In this document: positions 8,861-16,715 of the stretch, one piece after another
Layout: each line of letters begins with the position of its first letter
How positions within the stretch are numbered: position 1 is the stretch's first letter
Assembly: GCA_003169975.1 (NCBI GenBank)
Contig: PNAA01000019.1
Coordinates: 1 to 52,488 of the forward strand
From: Spartobacteria bacterium
GTDB lineage: Bacteria; Verrucomicrobiota; Verrucomicrobiia; Chthoniobacterales; UBA10450
Length of the DNA stretch: 52,488 nt
Direction of reading: 5' to 3'
Position numbers and translations under genes: made by a program
The notes under the pieces: generated by a model
Told to the model about the DNA's origin: nothing
What the model saw: the letters and a program-made list of their open reading frames with translations, nothing else
The model's database searches: none

Positions 8861-10057
8861 TTACCCGCTGACGATGCGCTGATACGACTCCGGATCGGTG
8901 GCCCCTTCAGTAACGAGAATCAAAGCCCGGCTGTTGGTGCCGATGCCAAGCGCCGCGCGGTGGCGGGCGTTCTCTGCGCCGGTCAGCAACTCGATCAGCC
9001 CGGCCAAACCCGCCGCGCCGGTTTCGCCGGCGACGACGCCAACTCGAGCCAGCGCGCGCATGGCTTCGCGCGCGCGCTCGTCGGGAATCGCGATGCAGGC
9101 ATCGATGCCCTGCGACACGATGGGCCACGCGATGAGCGAGGGCTGGCCGCAGTTCAGGCCCGCCATGATCGAATCGTGCGGGCCGGGAACAGTCACGATC
9201 TCGCCCGCCTCCATCGAAGCGAGCAGGCAGGCGGCCTGCAGTGGTTCGACGCCCAGGATTTTCGGTCGCTCGTTAGGCCCTAACGGGCCGTAATGCCGGA
9301 CAACTGCGGCCGCGAGCGCGCCGACGCCGAAGGGAATCGGGAAAATGTCCGGATCCTTTTCACCGCGACGCGCGAGCTCGTCTTCGATCTCCCACAGGAT
9401 GGTCGAATAACCCTCCATCACCCATCGCGGAATCTCCTCATAACCCGGCCACGATGTGTCGGACACAACGAGGCAGCGCTCGTTCGCTTCGCGCGCGGCG
9501 CGCTCGACCGCGTCGTCATAGGTGCCGGCGACCACCTCGACGAACGCGCCTTCGCTCGCGATGCCATCAATCCGCGCCTGCGCGGTTCCGGCGGGAACGA
9601 AAATCCGGGCCGCGAAACCAAAGAGCGCCGCCACGTGCGCAACGGCGCGACCGTGATTACCATCGGTCGCGGTCGTTAGGGTCAGCGGCTGAAGCGACGC
9701 GAGCCCCGCGGCCAGTTCCTCGACCGTCGACCACGGCTCGAAGATGCCGGAGGGACTCGCCGCGGCGAGTCCAGGACGCGCAAAAGCACGTCCCTCCGAT
9801 TCGGCCGCTCGTTTCTCAAGCAAGCGATAAACCGCCCACGACGCGCCCAGAATCTTGAAAGCTGGCAGCCCCAATCGGCTCGACTCGTCTTTCACCAGCA
9901 CCTGCCCGATCCCGAGCGTGCGCGCCAGCTCGGGGGCGTCGATCAGCGGTGTCGACCGATAACCGGGAAGACGGCGATGAAACGCCAGCGGCGCGCGTGT
10001 CGGGGGCGGCGCGTTTTCGTGCCAGCTTGTTGGATTCAGGAAAAATCGCGCCTTCAT
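8861..10057 (-). CDS. dpaL: Diaminopropionate ammonia-lyase (PLP-dependent)
   Basis: Splits 2,3-diaminopropionate into pyruvate and ammonia. From the Met at 10057 the protein is 398 residues, the same length as the E. coli enzyme; the longer frame to 10159 would add 34 unlikely residues. Fold-type II PLP features are visible: the Lys in LGLPAFKILGAS (about residue 68) that binds PLP, TTATDGNHGRAVA as the substrate/phosphate loop, the glycine loop FGVGALAAAVV, and a late ETGAAGLAGL segment. A family-typical HDSIMAGLNCGQPS stretch is present. It is divergent from the M50 protease, with 55 bp between the two starts. Confidence 0.88.
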   Translation of the reverse strand: MKARFFLNPTSWHENAPPPTRAPLAFHRRLPGYRSTPLIDAPELARTLGIGQVLVKDESSRLGLPAFKILGASWAVYRLLEKRAAESEGRAFARPGLAAASPSGIFEPWSTVEELAAGLASLQPLTLTTATDGNHGRAVAHVAALFGFAARIFVPAGTAQARIDGIASEGAFVEVVAGTYDDAVERAAREANERCLVVSDTSWPGYEEIPRWVMEGYSTILWEIEDELARRGEKDPDIFPIPFGVGALAAAVVRHYGPLGPNERPKILGVEPLQAACLLASMEAGEIVTVPGPHDSIMAGLNCGQPSLIAWPIVSQGIDACIAIPDERAREAMRALARVGVVAGETGAAGLAGLIELLTGAENARHRAALGIGTNSRALILVTEGATDPESYQRIVSG

Positions 10058-10112
10058 TTTGTCGCGCTCACACCCTACTTGTGCGGGGCGTTGAAGCAGC
10101 CGAAGAAATAAG

Positions 10113-11222
10113 ATGCACTGGTCATTTCGTCTCGTGCGGATCTTCGGGATCGAGATCAAGATTCACGTCACTTTTTTTCTCCTCCTCGCCTGGATCGGCT
10201 GGCTTTATCACCGCTCCGGCGGCACGCCCGCCGCCATCGATGGCGTGCTTTTCGTCATCCTGATTTTTGTTTGCGTGCTCCTTCATGAGCTGGGACACGC
10301 GCTCGCCGCCGCTCACTTCGGGATCAAGACTCCCGACATCACGCTCCTGCCGATCGGCGGCGTGGCGCGTCTCGAGCGCATCCCGGAAAAACCGTCGGAG
10401 GAAATTGCGGTCACCGTGGCCGGCCCCGCGGTCAACATTATAATCGCCGCCGTGCTCTGGATCGCGATCGGCCTAACGAGCGGGTTCCCTGATCCACAAA
10501 CCCTGCAGCAAACCGAGCTGCCCATGTCGGTGCGGCTCTTCGCGGTCAATATCTGGCTCGTCATCTTCAACGCCATCCCCGCTTTCCCGATGGATGGCGG
10601 ACGGCTCCTGCGCGCCTTGCTCGCCCTCCGAATGGACTACGCGCGCGCCACTCAGATCGCGGCCAGCATCGGGCACGGGATCGCCTTCCTCTTTTTTATC
10701 GTCGGGCTTTGGTGGAATCCGATGCTAATCCTGATTGCAGTTTTCGTTTATTTCGGTGCCAGCAGCGAGGCGGCCATGGCCCAGATGCGCAGTATTTCAA
10801 AAGGACTGCGTGTCTCCGGCGCGATGGTGACAAAGTTCGAGGCCCTCCCGCTCGCTGCCACGCTGCACGAGGCGGTCGATGCGCTCCTGCGCACTTCCCA
10901 GCACGAGTTCCCGGTCACCGATCAGGACGGTCAGGTGCGCGGAATCCTGACGCGCGACGACATGATCGCCGCCTTGCGCAAGTCCGGCCCGGAGACGCCG
11001 GTAGGGGAAGTGATGCGGACCAACATTCCGAGCGTCCCGCAGTCGATGTTGTTCGACCGGGCGTTTGCGGTCATGCAGCAGTGCAGTTGTCCGGCCCTGC
11101 CGGTGCTGGATTCGTTAGGCCGGCTCGTCGGCCTGTTCACGCCCGAGAATGTGGGCGAGATGATCATGGTGCAAAGCGCGCTCGGGGCGCGCGGTCGCGC
11201 CGTCCGGTCCCGCGCTGCCTAA
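10113..11222 (+). CDS. Site-2 protease-type M50 metalloprotease with two CBS domains
   Basis: A 369-residue intramembrane zinc protease. The metal site is HELGH (residues 58-62) in a membrane helix, with the third ligand in NAIPAFPMDGG (Asp at about 161). Four to six hydrophobic segments fill the first 230 residues. The C-terminal 130 residues form a CBS pair (ALPLAATLHEAVDALL..., ...LFDRAFAVMQQCSCPALPVLD), which usually binds adenosine nucleotides. Close relatives include the SpoIVFB-like and Rip-like proteases that cut membrane-bound regulators. The substrate is unknown; no anti-sigma gene is adjacent. Confidence 0.9.
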   Translation: MHWSFRLVRIFGIEIKIHVTFFLLLAWIGWLYHRSGGTPAAIDGVLFVILIFVCVLLHELGHALAAAHFGIKTPDITLLPIGGVARLERIPEKPSEEIAVTVAGPAVNIIIAAVLWIAIGLTSGFPDPQTLQQTELPMSVRLFAVNIWLVIFNAIPAFPMDGGRLLRALLALRMDYARATQIAASIGHGIAFLFFIVGLWWNPMLILIAVFVYFGASSEAAMAQMRSISKGLRVSGAMVTKFEALPLAATLHEAVDALLRTSQHEFPVTDQDGQVRGILTRDDMIAALRKSGPETPVGEVMRTNIPSVPQSMLFDRAFAVMQQCSCPALPVLDSLGRLVGLFTPENVGEMIMVQSALGARGRAVRSRAA

Positions 11223-11273
11223 CGACCGGATTTTCGCTGCGGGACGCCGATTGTTCGTCAGGCAAACAGTCGA

Positions 11274-11609
11274 TTATTTTCCGCCCGTCACTGTGTAGCC
11301 CTCGGCGCGCAGATCTTCTGCGAGTTCCATCTCCATCTGCACGGCGGCGTCGAACGGCATCGGGTTGAAATGTGCGTAGAGCTCGGGCAGGAGGCGCACG
11401 CCGTATTTCTCGACCACCCACGAGGATTTGTAGCCGTGCTTGTGATTCTCGAAACGGTGCTCGACCGGCAGCCCGGTCATCCCGACGTAAACACAGGGCT
11501 TGGCCGGGTCGCGTTTCGGATTGAGGCGCAGGATCGAGCGGTGTTTCAGCGCTGCCGGATCCAAAAGAATCACGTAGACGTTGTGATGGAATTTTTCCGG
11601 GTCCGGCAC
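11274..11609 (-). CDS. GIY-YIG nuclease-like small protein
   Basis: About 110 residues from a GTG at 11609; an alternative TTG start lies at 11663. The segment VYVILLD...CVYVGMTGLPVEHRFENH has the GIY-YIG arrangement (two short aromatic strands, then an Arg-containing helix), and a Glu in the C-terminal helices (MEMELAEDLRAEG) may be the metal ligand. The domain cuts DNA in repair enzymes, homing endonucleases and UvrC; stand-alone short members are common and mostly uncharacterised. The Arg expected after the YVG strand is present. Convergent with the M50 protease gene. Confidence 0.65.
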   Translation of the reverse strand: MPDPEKFHHNVYVILLDPAALKHRSILRLNPKRDPAKPCVYVGMTGLPVEHRFENHKHGYKSSWVVEKYGVRLLPELYAHFNPMPFDAAVQMEMELAEDLRAEGYTVTGGK

Positions 11610-11682
11610 GGAGGGAGTATAACGCCCCGGCGTTAAGATTGCGGCATTGACACGCGGATCCAAGTCATGTTCAATAGAACGT

Positions 11683-11790
11683 ATGAGACGACTGTTACGA
11701 TTCTGGACTCGCCTGGCGCGTCGGCGCCGCGGCTCCGCCCAACAAATGGAACTGAATCTCTGGCCCCGTCACCGTCGCCTCGAACGCTAA
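11683..11790 (+). CDS. Possible 35-residue Arg-rich peptide
   Basis: The frame begins MRRLLRFWTRLARRRRG and ends in WPRHRRLER; roughly a third of the residues are Arg. It lies 34 bp downstream of a TTGACA-containing 14-mer. No Shine-Dalgarno sequence is obvious. It may be chance in a GC-rich gap; it is listed because it fills part of the 300-bp space before korA. Confidence 0.22.
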   Translation: MRRLLRFWTRLARRRRGSAQQMELNLWPRHRRLER

Positions 11791-11965
11791 AACGACCTCC
11801 GAGGTTCGAGGGCGGATCTGGTGCGCGATGCGGGGTTCAAACCGGCGGCTGGTTGTCTGGGAAAGCAAGCGTTTGATGCCGCGGGGATTGACACGCGGAT
11901 AATTTGGCGGTGCCCGAACTTGCTTAAGCCCTCACCGCACCGCTAAGTTCAGCGCGAACAACCAG

Positions 11966-13780
11966 ATGGCAAAATCCACCAAAACAGATTTCGCAGTCGG
12001 CATTGGCGGCGAGAACGGCCAGGGCATCGCCTCCACCGGCGACATCCTCGCCCGCATCTTTGCGCGGCGCGGCCTCCATCTCAACGCCTACAACGCCTAC
12101 CAATCGATCATCCGTGGCGGGCACACTTTCCTCACCATCCGCGCGAGCGACGCGCCCGTGAGCAACATGGGGGACAAGATCGATGTCTTCATTCCGCTCA
12201 ACCAGGACACGATGGATCGCCACCTGCGTTTGTTGAAAGCCGGCGCCTGCGCGATTTACGACAACGAAAAAGTCACGCCCGGTCAGGCCGCCGACGGGGT
12301 GCAGCTCTGCCCGATGCCGATGAAGGACCTGACCAAAGGCAACAAGCTGGCGGTCAACACCGCCGCGCTCGGCGCCGCGCTCCAGTTGCTCGGGATCGAA
12401 TCGGAACCGCTCGAATCGGTCGTCGCCCGGCAGTTCAAGAAGAAGGGCGACGAGGTCGTGGCCAGGAACATCGCCGTCGCCCGGGCCGGCTACGAATATG
12501 CGGCGCAGAATTTCAAAGCGTTCCCGTGGAAAGCGCCGGTGGGTGCGAAGCCGTTGGCCATCGTCACGGGCAACCAGGCGACCGCCATGGGCGGAGCGGC
12601 GGCGGGAGTAAAATTCTACGCGGCTTACCCGATGAGCCCATCTACCGGAGTGCTGATGTGGATGGCTCAGCACGCGCGGCAACTCGGCATCATGGTTAGG
12701 CAAGTTGAGGACGAGATCGGCGTCATGAACATGGTGATCGGCGCGGCCCACGCCGGTTGCCGGGCGATGTGCGCGACGAGCGGCGGCGGCTTTGCCCTGA
12801 TGACCGAAGCCATCGGCATGGCGGGCATGATCGAAACGCCGATTGTCTGCGTTGATGTGCAGCGCGCCGGCCCGGCCACGGGTGTGCCGACCAAGACCGA
12901 GCAAGGTGACCTCTGGCAGGCGCTCGGCGCCGGTCAGGGCGATTATCCGCGTCTCGTCGTGGCCCCGACAAGCCAGCTCGATTTGTTTCAGACGATTCCG
13001 GAACTGTTCAACCACTGCGACAAATACCAGTGCCCCGGTCTCGTCCTGGCCGACCTGCTCATCTCCGAAGGCACCACGAGCATTGATCCCGACGACCTCG
13101 ACTTCAACGTCAAGATCGATCGCGGGGAGTTGATTCTGCCTAACGGAAACGGAGACGGCGCAACCCCTGGCAGCGGATACAACGACAAAGCCTACCTGCG
13201 TTTCAAGAACACCGAGAGCGGCATCTCCCCGCGCGCCGTGCCCGGCGTCCCCGGTCACATTTTCACCGCGGCGACGGACGAGCACGACGAAGACGGCACG
13301 CTCGTGAGCGACGAGTTCACCAACCCGAACATCCGCCGCATGATGGTCGAGAAACGCGGCCGCAAGATGAAGGCGGCCATCAACGACATCGCCGCGCCCA
13401 AGCTCTTTGGCCCCGAAAACGCCGCCGTCACGCTCGTCGGCTGGGGCTCAACCGAGGGCGTGATTCGCGAAGCAGTCGAGATACTCGCGGGCGAGGAGGG
13501 GATCGTGGCCAATCATCTGCACATCAGATGGATCGTCCCATTCCACGCCGCCGAGATCAGCCGCATCCTCGGGCAGAGCAAGCATGTCATCATCGTCGAG
13601 AACAGCTACAGCGGCCAATTCGCCCGGTACCTCCGGAGCGAGACCGGCTTCGACGCGCACGGTCACATCCGCAAATACGACGGCGAGCCGTTCATGTCGC
13701 ATCACATCGTCGAAGCCGTCAAAGAGCAACTGACCGGGAAGACCCGCCTCTCCGTGCCAATACACGAGGTGCTGGCATGA
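11966..13780 (+). CDS. korA: 2-oxoacid:ferredoxin oxidoreductase, fused gamma-alpha subunit
   Basis: Works with the next gene to oxidise a 2-oxoacid (2-oxoglutarate type) to an acyl-CoA and reduced ferredoxin, or the reverse as in the reductive TCA cycle. The 604 residues start with the gamma domain (VGIGGENGQGIASTGDILAR, then YQSIIRGGHTFLTIR) and continue with the alpha pyrimidine-binding domain from about residue 190 (GNQATAMGGAAAGVKFYAAYPMSPST, VNMVIGAAHAGCRAM-like, TSGGGFALMTEAIGMAG). The PxSPST motif and GVPTKTEQGDL are typical of the KorA group. The start at 11966 gives the full gamma domain. Partner korB follows after 55 bp, which contain a 14-bp tandem repeat. Confidence 0.92.
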   Translation: MAKSTKTDFAVGIGGENGQGIASTGDILARIFARRGLHLNAYNAYQSIIRGGHTFLTIRASDAPVSNMGDKIDVFIPLNQDTMDRHLRLLKAGACAIYDNEKVTPGQAADGVQLCPMPMKDLTKGNKLAVNTAALGAALQLLGIESEPLESVVARQFKKKGDEVVARNIAVARAGYEYAAQNFKAFPWKAPVGAKPLAIVTGNQATAMGGAAAGVKFYAAYPMSPSTGVLMWMAQHARQLGIMVRQVEDEIGVMNMVIGAAHAGCRAMCATSGGGFALMTEAIGMAGMIETPIVCVDVQRAGPATGVPTKTEQGDLWQALGAGQGDYPRLVVAPTSQLDLFQTIPELFNHCDKYQCPGLVLADLLISEGTTSIDPDDLDFNVKIDRGELILPNGNGDGATPGSGYNDKAYLRFKNTESGISPRAVPGVPGHIFTAATDEHDEDGTLVSDEFTNPNIRRMMVEKRGRKMKAAINDIAAPKLFGPENAAVTLVGWGSTEGVIREAVEILAGEEGIVANHLHIRWIVPFHAAEISRILGQSKHVIIVENSYSGQFARYLRSETGFDAHGHIRKYDGEPFMSHHIVEAVKEQLTGKTRLSVPIHEVLA

Positions 13781-13834
13781 CCTCTGAAAGCTGAGATCTG
13801 AAAGCTAAAATCTGACCACCGACCTCTGACCAAA
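13779..13834. repeat. Four tandem 14-bp repeats between korA and korB
   Basis: The space between the two genes is almost exactly four imperfect 14-mers: gacctctgaaagct, gagatctgaaagct, aaaatctgaccacc, gacctctgaccaaa. All share TCTGA at the same position. The last unit runs directly into the korB start codon and replaces a normal Shine-Dalgarno sequence. Confidence 0.8.
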
Positions 13835-13835
13835 A

Positions 13836-14753
13836 ATGAGCGCTACCGTAGAAACACCCGCAACCACTGAGAAGCCCGGTCAGTTAACCAAGGACACGTA
13901 CAAAGGCCGCATCCACCCCGATTGGTGTCCCGGCTGCGGCGATTTCTCCGTCCTCGCCGCGCTCCAGACCGCGCTCCTCGAACTGGGTCTCCAACCGCAT
14001 CAAGTCTGCGTCGTCAGCGGCATCGGCTGCTCTTCGAACCTGCCTGGCTACGTCAACACCTATGGCATGCACACGCTGCATGGCCGCTCCCTTGCCGTGG
14101 CCACCGGCGTCAAGCTCGGCAACCACGAATTGAAAGTCATCTGCACTGGCGGCGATGGCGACGGCTTCGGCATCGGCGGCAACCATTTCGTCCACACCAT
14201 GCGCCGCAACGTCGACCTGACCTACATCGTCATGGACAACCAGATTTACGGCCTGACGACCGGCCAATGCTCGCCCACCAGCGTCAAAGGAATGAAGACC
14301 AAGAGCACGCCGCACGGCAGCGTCGAGAACCCAATCAACCCGATCCCGATGGCGATTGTTTGTGGCGCGACCTACGTGGCCCGCGCCTTCAGCGGCAAAC
14401 AGAAACACATGGTCGAAATGTTCAAGGGCGCCATTCAGCACAAAGGCTTCGCGCTCGTCGACGTGTTCAGCCCGTGTGTCACCTACAACAAGGACAACAC
14501 CTACCAGTGGTTCAACCCGCGCGTGAAGATGCTGGAGGAACAAGGCCACGACCCGGCCGACCTGCACGCAGCGATCGACCGCGGCTACCAGTGGGGCGAC
14601 GAGATCCCGATCGGCCTCTTCTGGCGCCGCACCGACCTGCCGGCGCTGGAAGACCTGGAACCCGTGCTGCACACAGGGGAAGGTCCGCTCGGCTATCGCA
14701 AGCTTGGCATCCCTTCGGAACAGGCGAAAGCGCTGATTGACGAGTTGCTGTAG
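13836..14753 (+). CDS. korB: 2-oxoacid:ferredoxin oxidoreductase, beta subunit
   Basis: A 305-residue thiamine-diphosphate-binding subunit. CPGCGDF (about residues 31-37) supplies two of the cysteines typical of the beta subunit, GIGCSS follows, and the ThDP/Mg motif is GGDGDGFGIGGNHF (from about 107) with DNQIYGLTTGQ completing it. This is the usual KorB type without an attached ferredoxin domain. Together with korA it makes a two-gene enzyme that links carbon metabolism to low-potential ferredoxin. Confidence 0.93.
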   Translation: MSATVETPATTEKPGQLTKDTYKGRIHPDWCPGCGDFSVLAALQTALLELGLQPHQVCVVSGIGCSSNLPGYVNTYGMHTLHGRSLAVATGVKLGNHELKVICTGGDGDGFGIGGNHFVHTMRRNVDLTYIVMDNQIYGLTTGQCSPTSVKGMKTKSTPHGSVENPINPIPMAIVCGATYVARAFSGKQKHMVEMFKGAIQHKGFALVDVFSPCVTYNKDNTYQWFNPRVKMLEEQGHDPADLHAAIDRGYQWGDEIPIGLFWRRTDLPALEDLEPVLHTGEGPLGYRKLGIPSEQAKALIDELL

Positions 14754-14953
14754 AACAGCCTGCGGCCGATAACGGATAGCCTGGTCGCGAAAGCTTTCGG
14801 AGTTTGGGACGCGATCCGTTCCACACCCCGAAATTTCAACGGCAGGTAATAGTTGCGCTAGACTAAAATCCGATCAGCTCGCGCCTGTGTGGTCGCCCAT
14901 CGGTGCCCCGCGGGGATCGCGAATTTTGACAACCTGTGGTTCTGTTTTGAGCA

Positions 14954-15865
14954 ATGCGGCTGTTCAAATACTTCTCAGCTGAAGGGGCAACCCGGCTTTT
15001 CAAGACCGGCATGTTGCGATTTACGCAGCCGATTGAGTTTAACGATGCCTTCGAAATGCAGCCGTTTCTTGCGGGACTGGCGGAGGAACCCTCCCTTGAT
15101 CGCCAGTTCGATGAGCGCTTGGGCGCATTGGTGGATTCTGAGATCGACAAATGTCTAGCCACGCTGCCGCCGAAAAAACGGGCGGCAATCAATCGAGATT
15201 GGCTTCGCGCGGAATTGTTGCGGCAGGCTCCGGACGCGCTCGGCCTCGTCAAGCAGCTCGCGACGATCGCAACGCCGTTTATCTCCAAGGAAATCTACAA
15301 AGGTGTGAACGAGAATTTTGGCGCACTGTGTTTGACTGAGAAGCCGGCGAATCTGTTGATGTGGGCGCATTACGCGGATCACCACAAAGGAGCAGTGGTC
15401 GAATTTGCTGCGGACCACCAGTTCTTTAGTCGAAGACTCGGGCCGAACGACGATTTTCGCCATTTCCGCAAAGTCGTCTACCGGGAGCAACGTCCGGCGG
15501 TGTTCCTCTCAAATTCCGATGCCATAGAGTTTTTTTACTTCAAAAGCCGCGAATGGAGCTACGAAAACGAATGGAGGCTTATAGTCCCGCTGGCCGATTG
15601 CTCGCAACGGGTTGAGCGGGCTCCGGAATGTCCAATCTGCCTCTTCCATCTACCACCGGCATCTGTCCGGTCGATGATCTTGGGTTGTCGCATGCCGGAG
15701 TCCAATAAGTACGAGCTCGCAAAACTGTTGCGCTCAAATCTGGATTTTCACCACGTCGTACTGGAGCAGGCGTACCCGGATGAGCGGCTTTTCAAAATCC
15801 AGCGCCGGTCTGTCGACCACGAGAACATTGATCGCTGGTTGTCGCTGCCTCGTCCCGGAATCTAA
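14954..15865 (+). CDS. DUF2971-family protein
   Basis: 303 residues. Features of DUF2971 are visible: an N-terminal LFKYFSAEGATRLF and LRFTQPIEFNDAFEM, a central LCLTEKPANLLMWAHYADHHKG, and a later FYFKSREWSYENEWRL. The family has no established biochemical role and is often found near mobile DNA and defence genes. Here it is the first gene after the metabolic korAB block and is followed, 55 bp later, by a small membrane-anchored protein, probably as an operon. Start at 14954 is the only Met before the conserved KYFS. Confidence 0.75.
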   Translation: MRLFKYFSAEGATRLFKTGMLRFTQPIEFNDAFEMQPFLAGLAEEPSLDRQFDERLGALVDSEIDKCLATLPPKKRAAINRDWLRAELLRQAPDALGLVKQLATIATPFISKEIYKGVNENFGALCLTEKPANLLMWAHYADHHKGAVVEFAADHQFFSRRLGPNDDFRHFRKVVYREQRPAVFLSNSDAIEFFYFKSREWSYENEWRLIVPLADCSQRVERAPECPICLFHLPPASVRSMILGCRMPESNKYELAKLLRSNLDFHHVVLEQAYPDERLFKIQRRSVDHENIDRWLSLPRPGI

Positions 15866-15920
15866 AGGCCAAATTCAGCTCTTGCTTTACAGCCAAGGGT
15901 CCGGCCATCATTCACGACGG

Positions 15921-16532
15921 ATGACGAAGAGCGAATGGATCATGGTGGCCGCGATCGTAGCTGGGCCGATACTCGCGGTGCAGGCGCAGAAGTGGCTGGA
16001 AACGGTTCGCGACAAGAAGAACCGAAGGTTGTGGGTCTTCAAGCGACTGATGACAACGCGCGGCGCAACTGCCTCGCCAGGCCACGTTGAGGCCTTAAAT
16101 GCGATCGATTTAGAATTTGCGGGATGGGGCAAGAAAAATAGGGCGGTGCGCCAACGTTGGCGCGCATACCTCGATCAACTAGGGAGCTTGAGTCAAGATC
16201 CAGAACAGCAGCAGCGACAGCTCGAATCTTGGGCGCAACGGAATCAAGAGCATCTGGAGAACCTGCTCTACGACATGAGTCTCGCAGTTGGTTATGACTT
16301 TGATATTGTGCAAATCCGTCGCGGCATCTACACACCGAGGGGGCTCACGAATTTCGAGTTCGAAACTCAGGCTATTCGACGACTCGCAATCGATTTGCTT
16401 GCAGGCAATCGCGCCTTGCCCATGGACATTCGCTCAGTGCCTAACGTATCGACGGCCACGTCTACTTCGCCAGGACCCCCGCCGCAGGCCACGATTCCGA
16501 ATACTGGCCCTGAGAGCAGTTCCTCACCCTGA
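15921..16532 (+). CDS. Membrane-anchored hypothetical protein (DUF6680-like)
   Basis: 203 residues starting at the Met of MTKSEWIMVAAIVAGPILA, a single N-terminal membrane helix. The cytosolic part reads RLWVFKRLMTTRGA..., then HVEALNAIDLEF; this pattern resembles small proteins filed under DUF6680, recalled from memory rather than searched. The last 35 residues are a low-complexity Ser/Thr/Pro tail. The frame opens further upstream (15780) but that would overlap the DUF2971 gene. Probably co-transcribed with it. Function unknown. Confidence 0.55.
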   Translation: MTKSEWIMVAAIVAGPILAVQAQKWLETVRDKKNRRLWVFKRLMTTRGATASPGHVEALNAIDLEFAGWGKKNRAVRQRWRAYLDQLGSLSQDPEQQQRQLESWAQRNQEHLENLLYDMSLAVGYDFDIVQIRRGIYTPRGLTNFEFETQAIRRLAIDLLAGNRALPMDIRSVPNVSTATSTSPGPPPQATIPNTGPESSSSP

Positions 16533-16613
16533 AGCGCGCGGGAAATCGGCGCGAATCGTGGGAAATAGAGAATAGGGGTCAAGCAGGCACCAAATCTGAT
16601 TGTGCCCGAGCTG

Positions 16614-16678
16614 CTGAAGTGATCTTTATCCTGAAGTGATCTTTATCGTTGGTAGTGTCCTAAAATTAGGACACTACC
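16614..16678. repeat. 17-bp tandem duplication followed by a perfect 28-bp palindrome
   Basis: ctgaagtgatctttatc occurs twice head to tail (16614-16630, 16631-16647). Three bases later GGTAGTGTCCTAA (16651-16663) and its exact reverse complement (16666-16678) form a palindrome with a two-base centre. It lies between two convergent genes. It could terminate transcription both ways, or be a small mobile-element end. Confidence 0.7.
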
Positions 16679-16715
16679 TTATCGTTGTCCCGCTGGAGAA
16701 TCCTTCCCAGAATCG

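Noticed and set aside
11924-13285. 453-residue minus-strand frame antisense to korA
   Set aside because: Shadow of korA; Arg/Gly/Val-rich with no recognisable domain.
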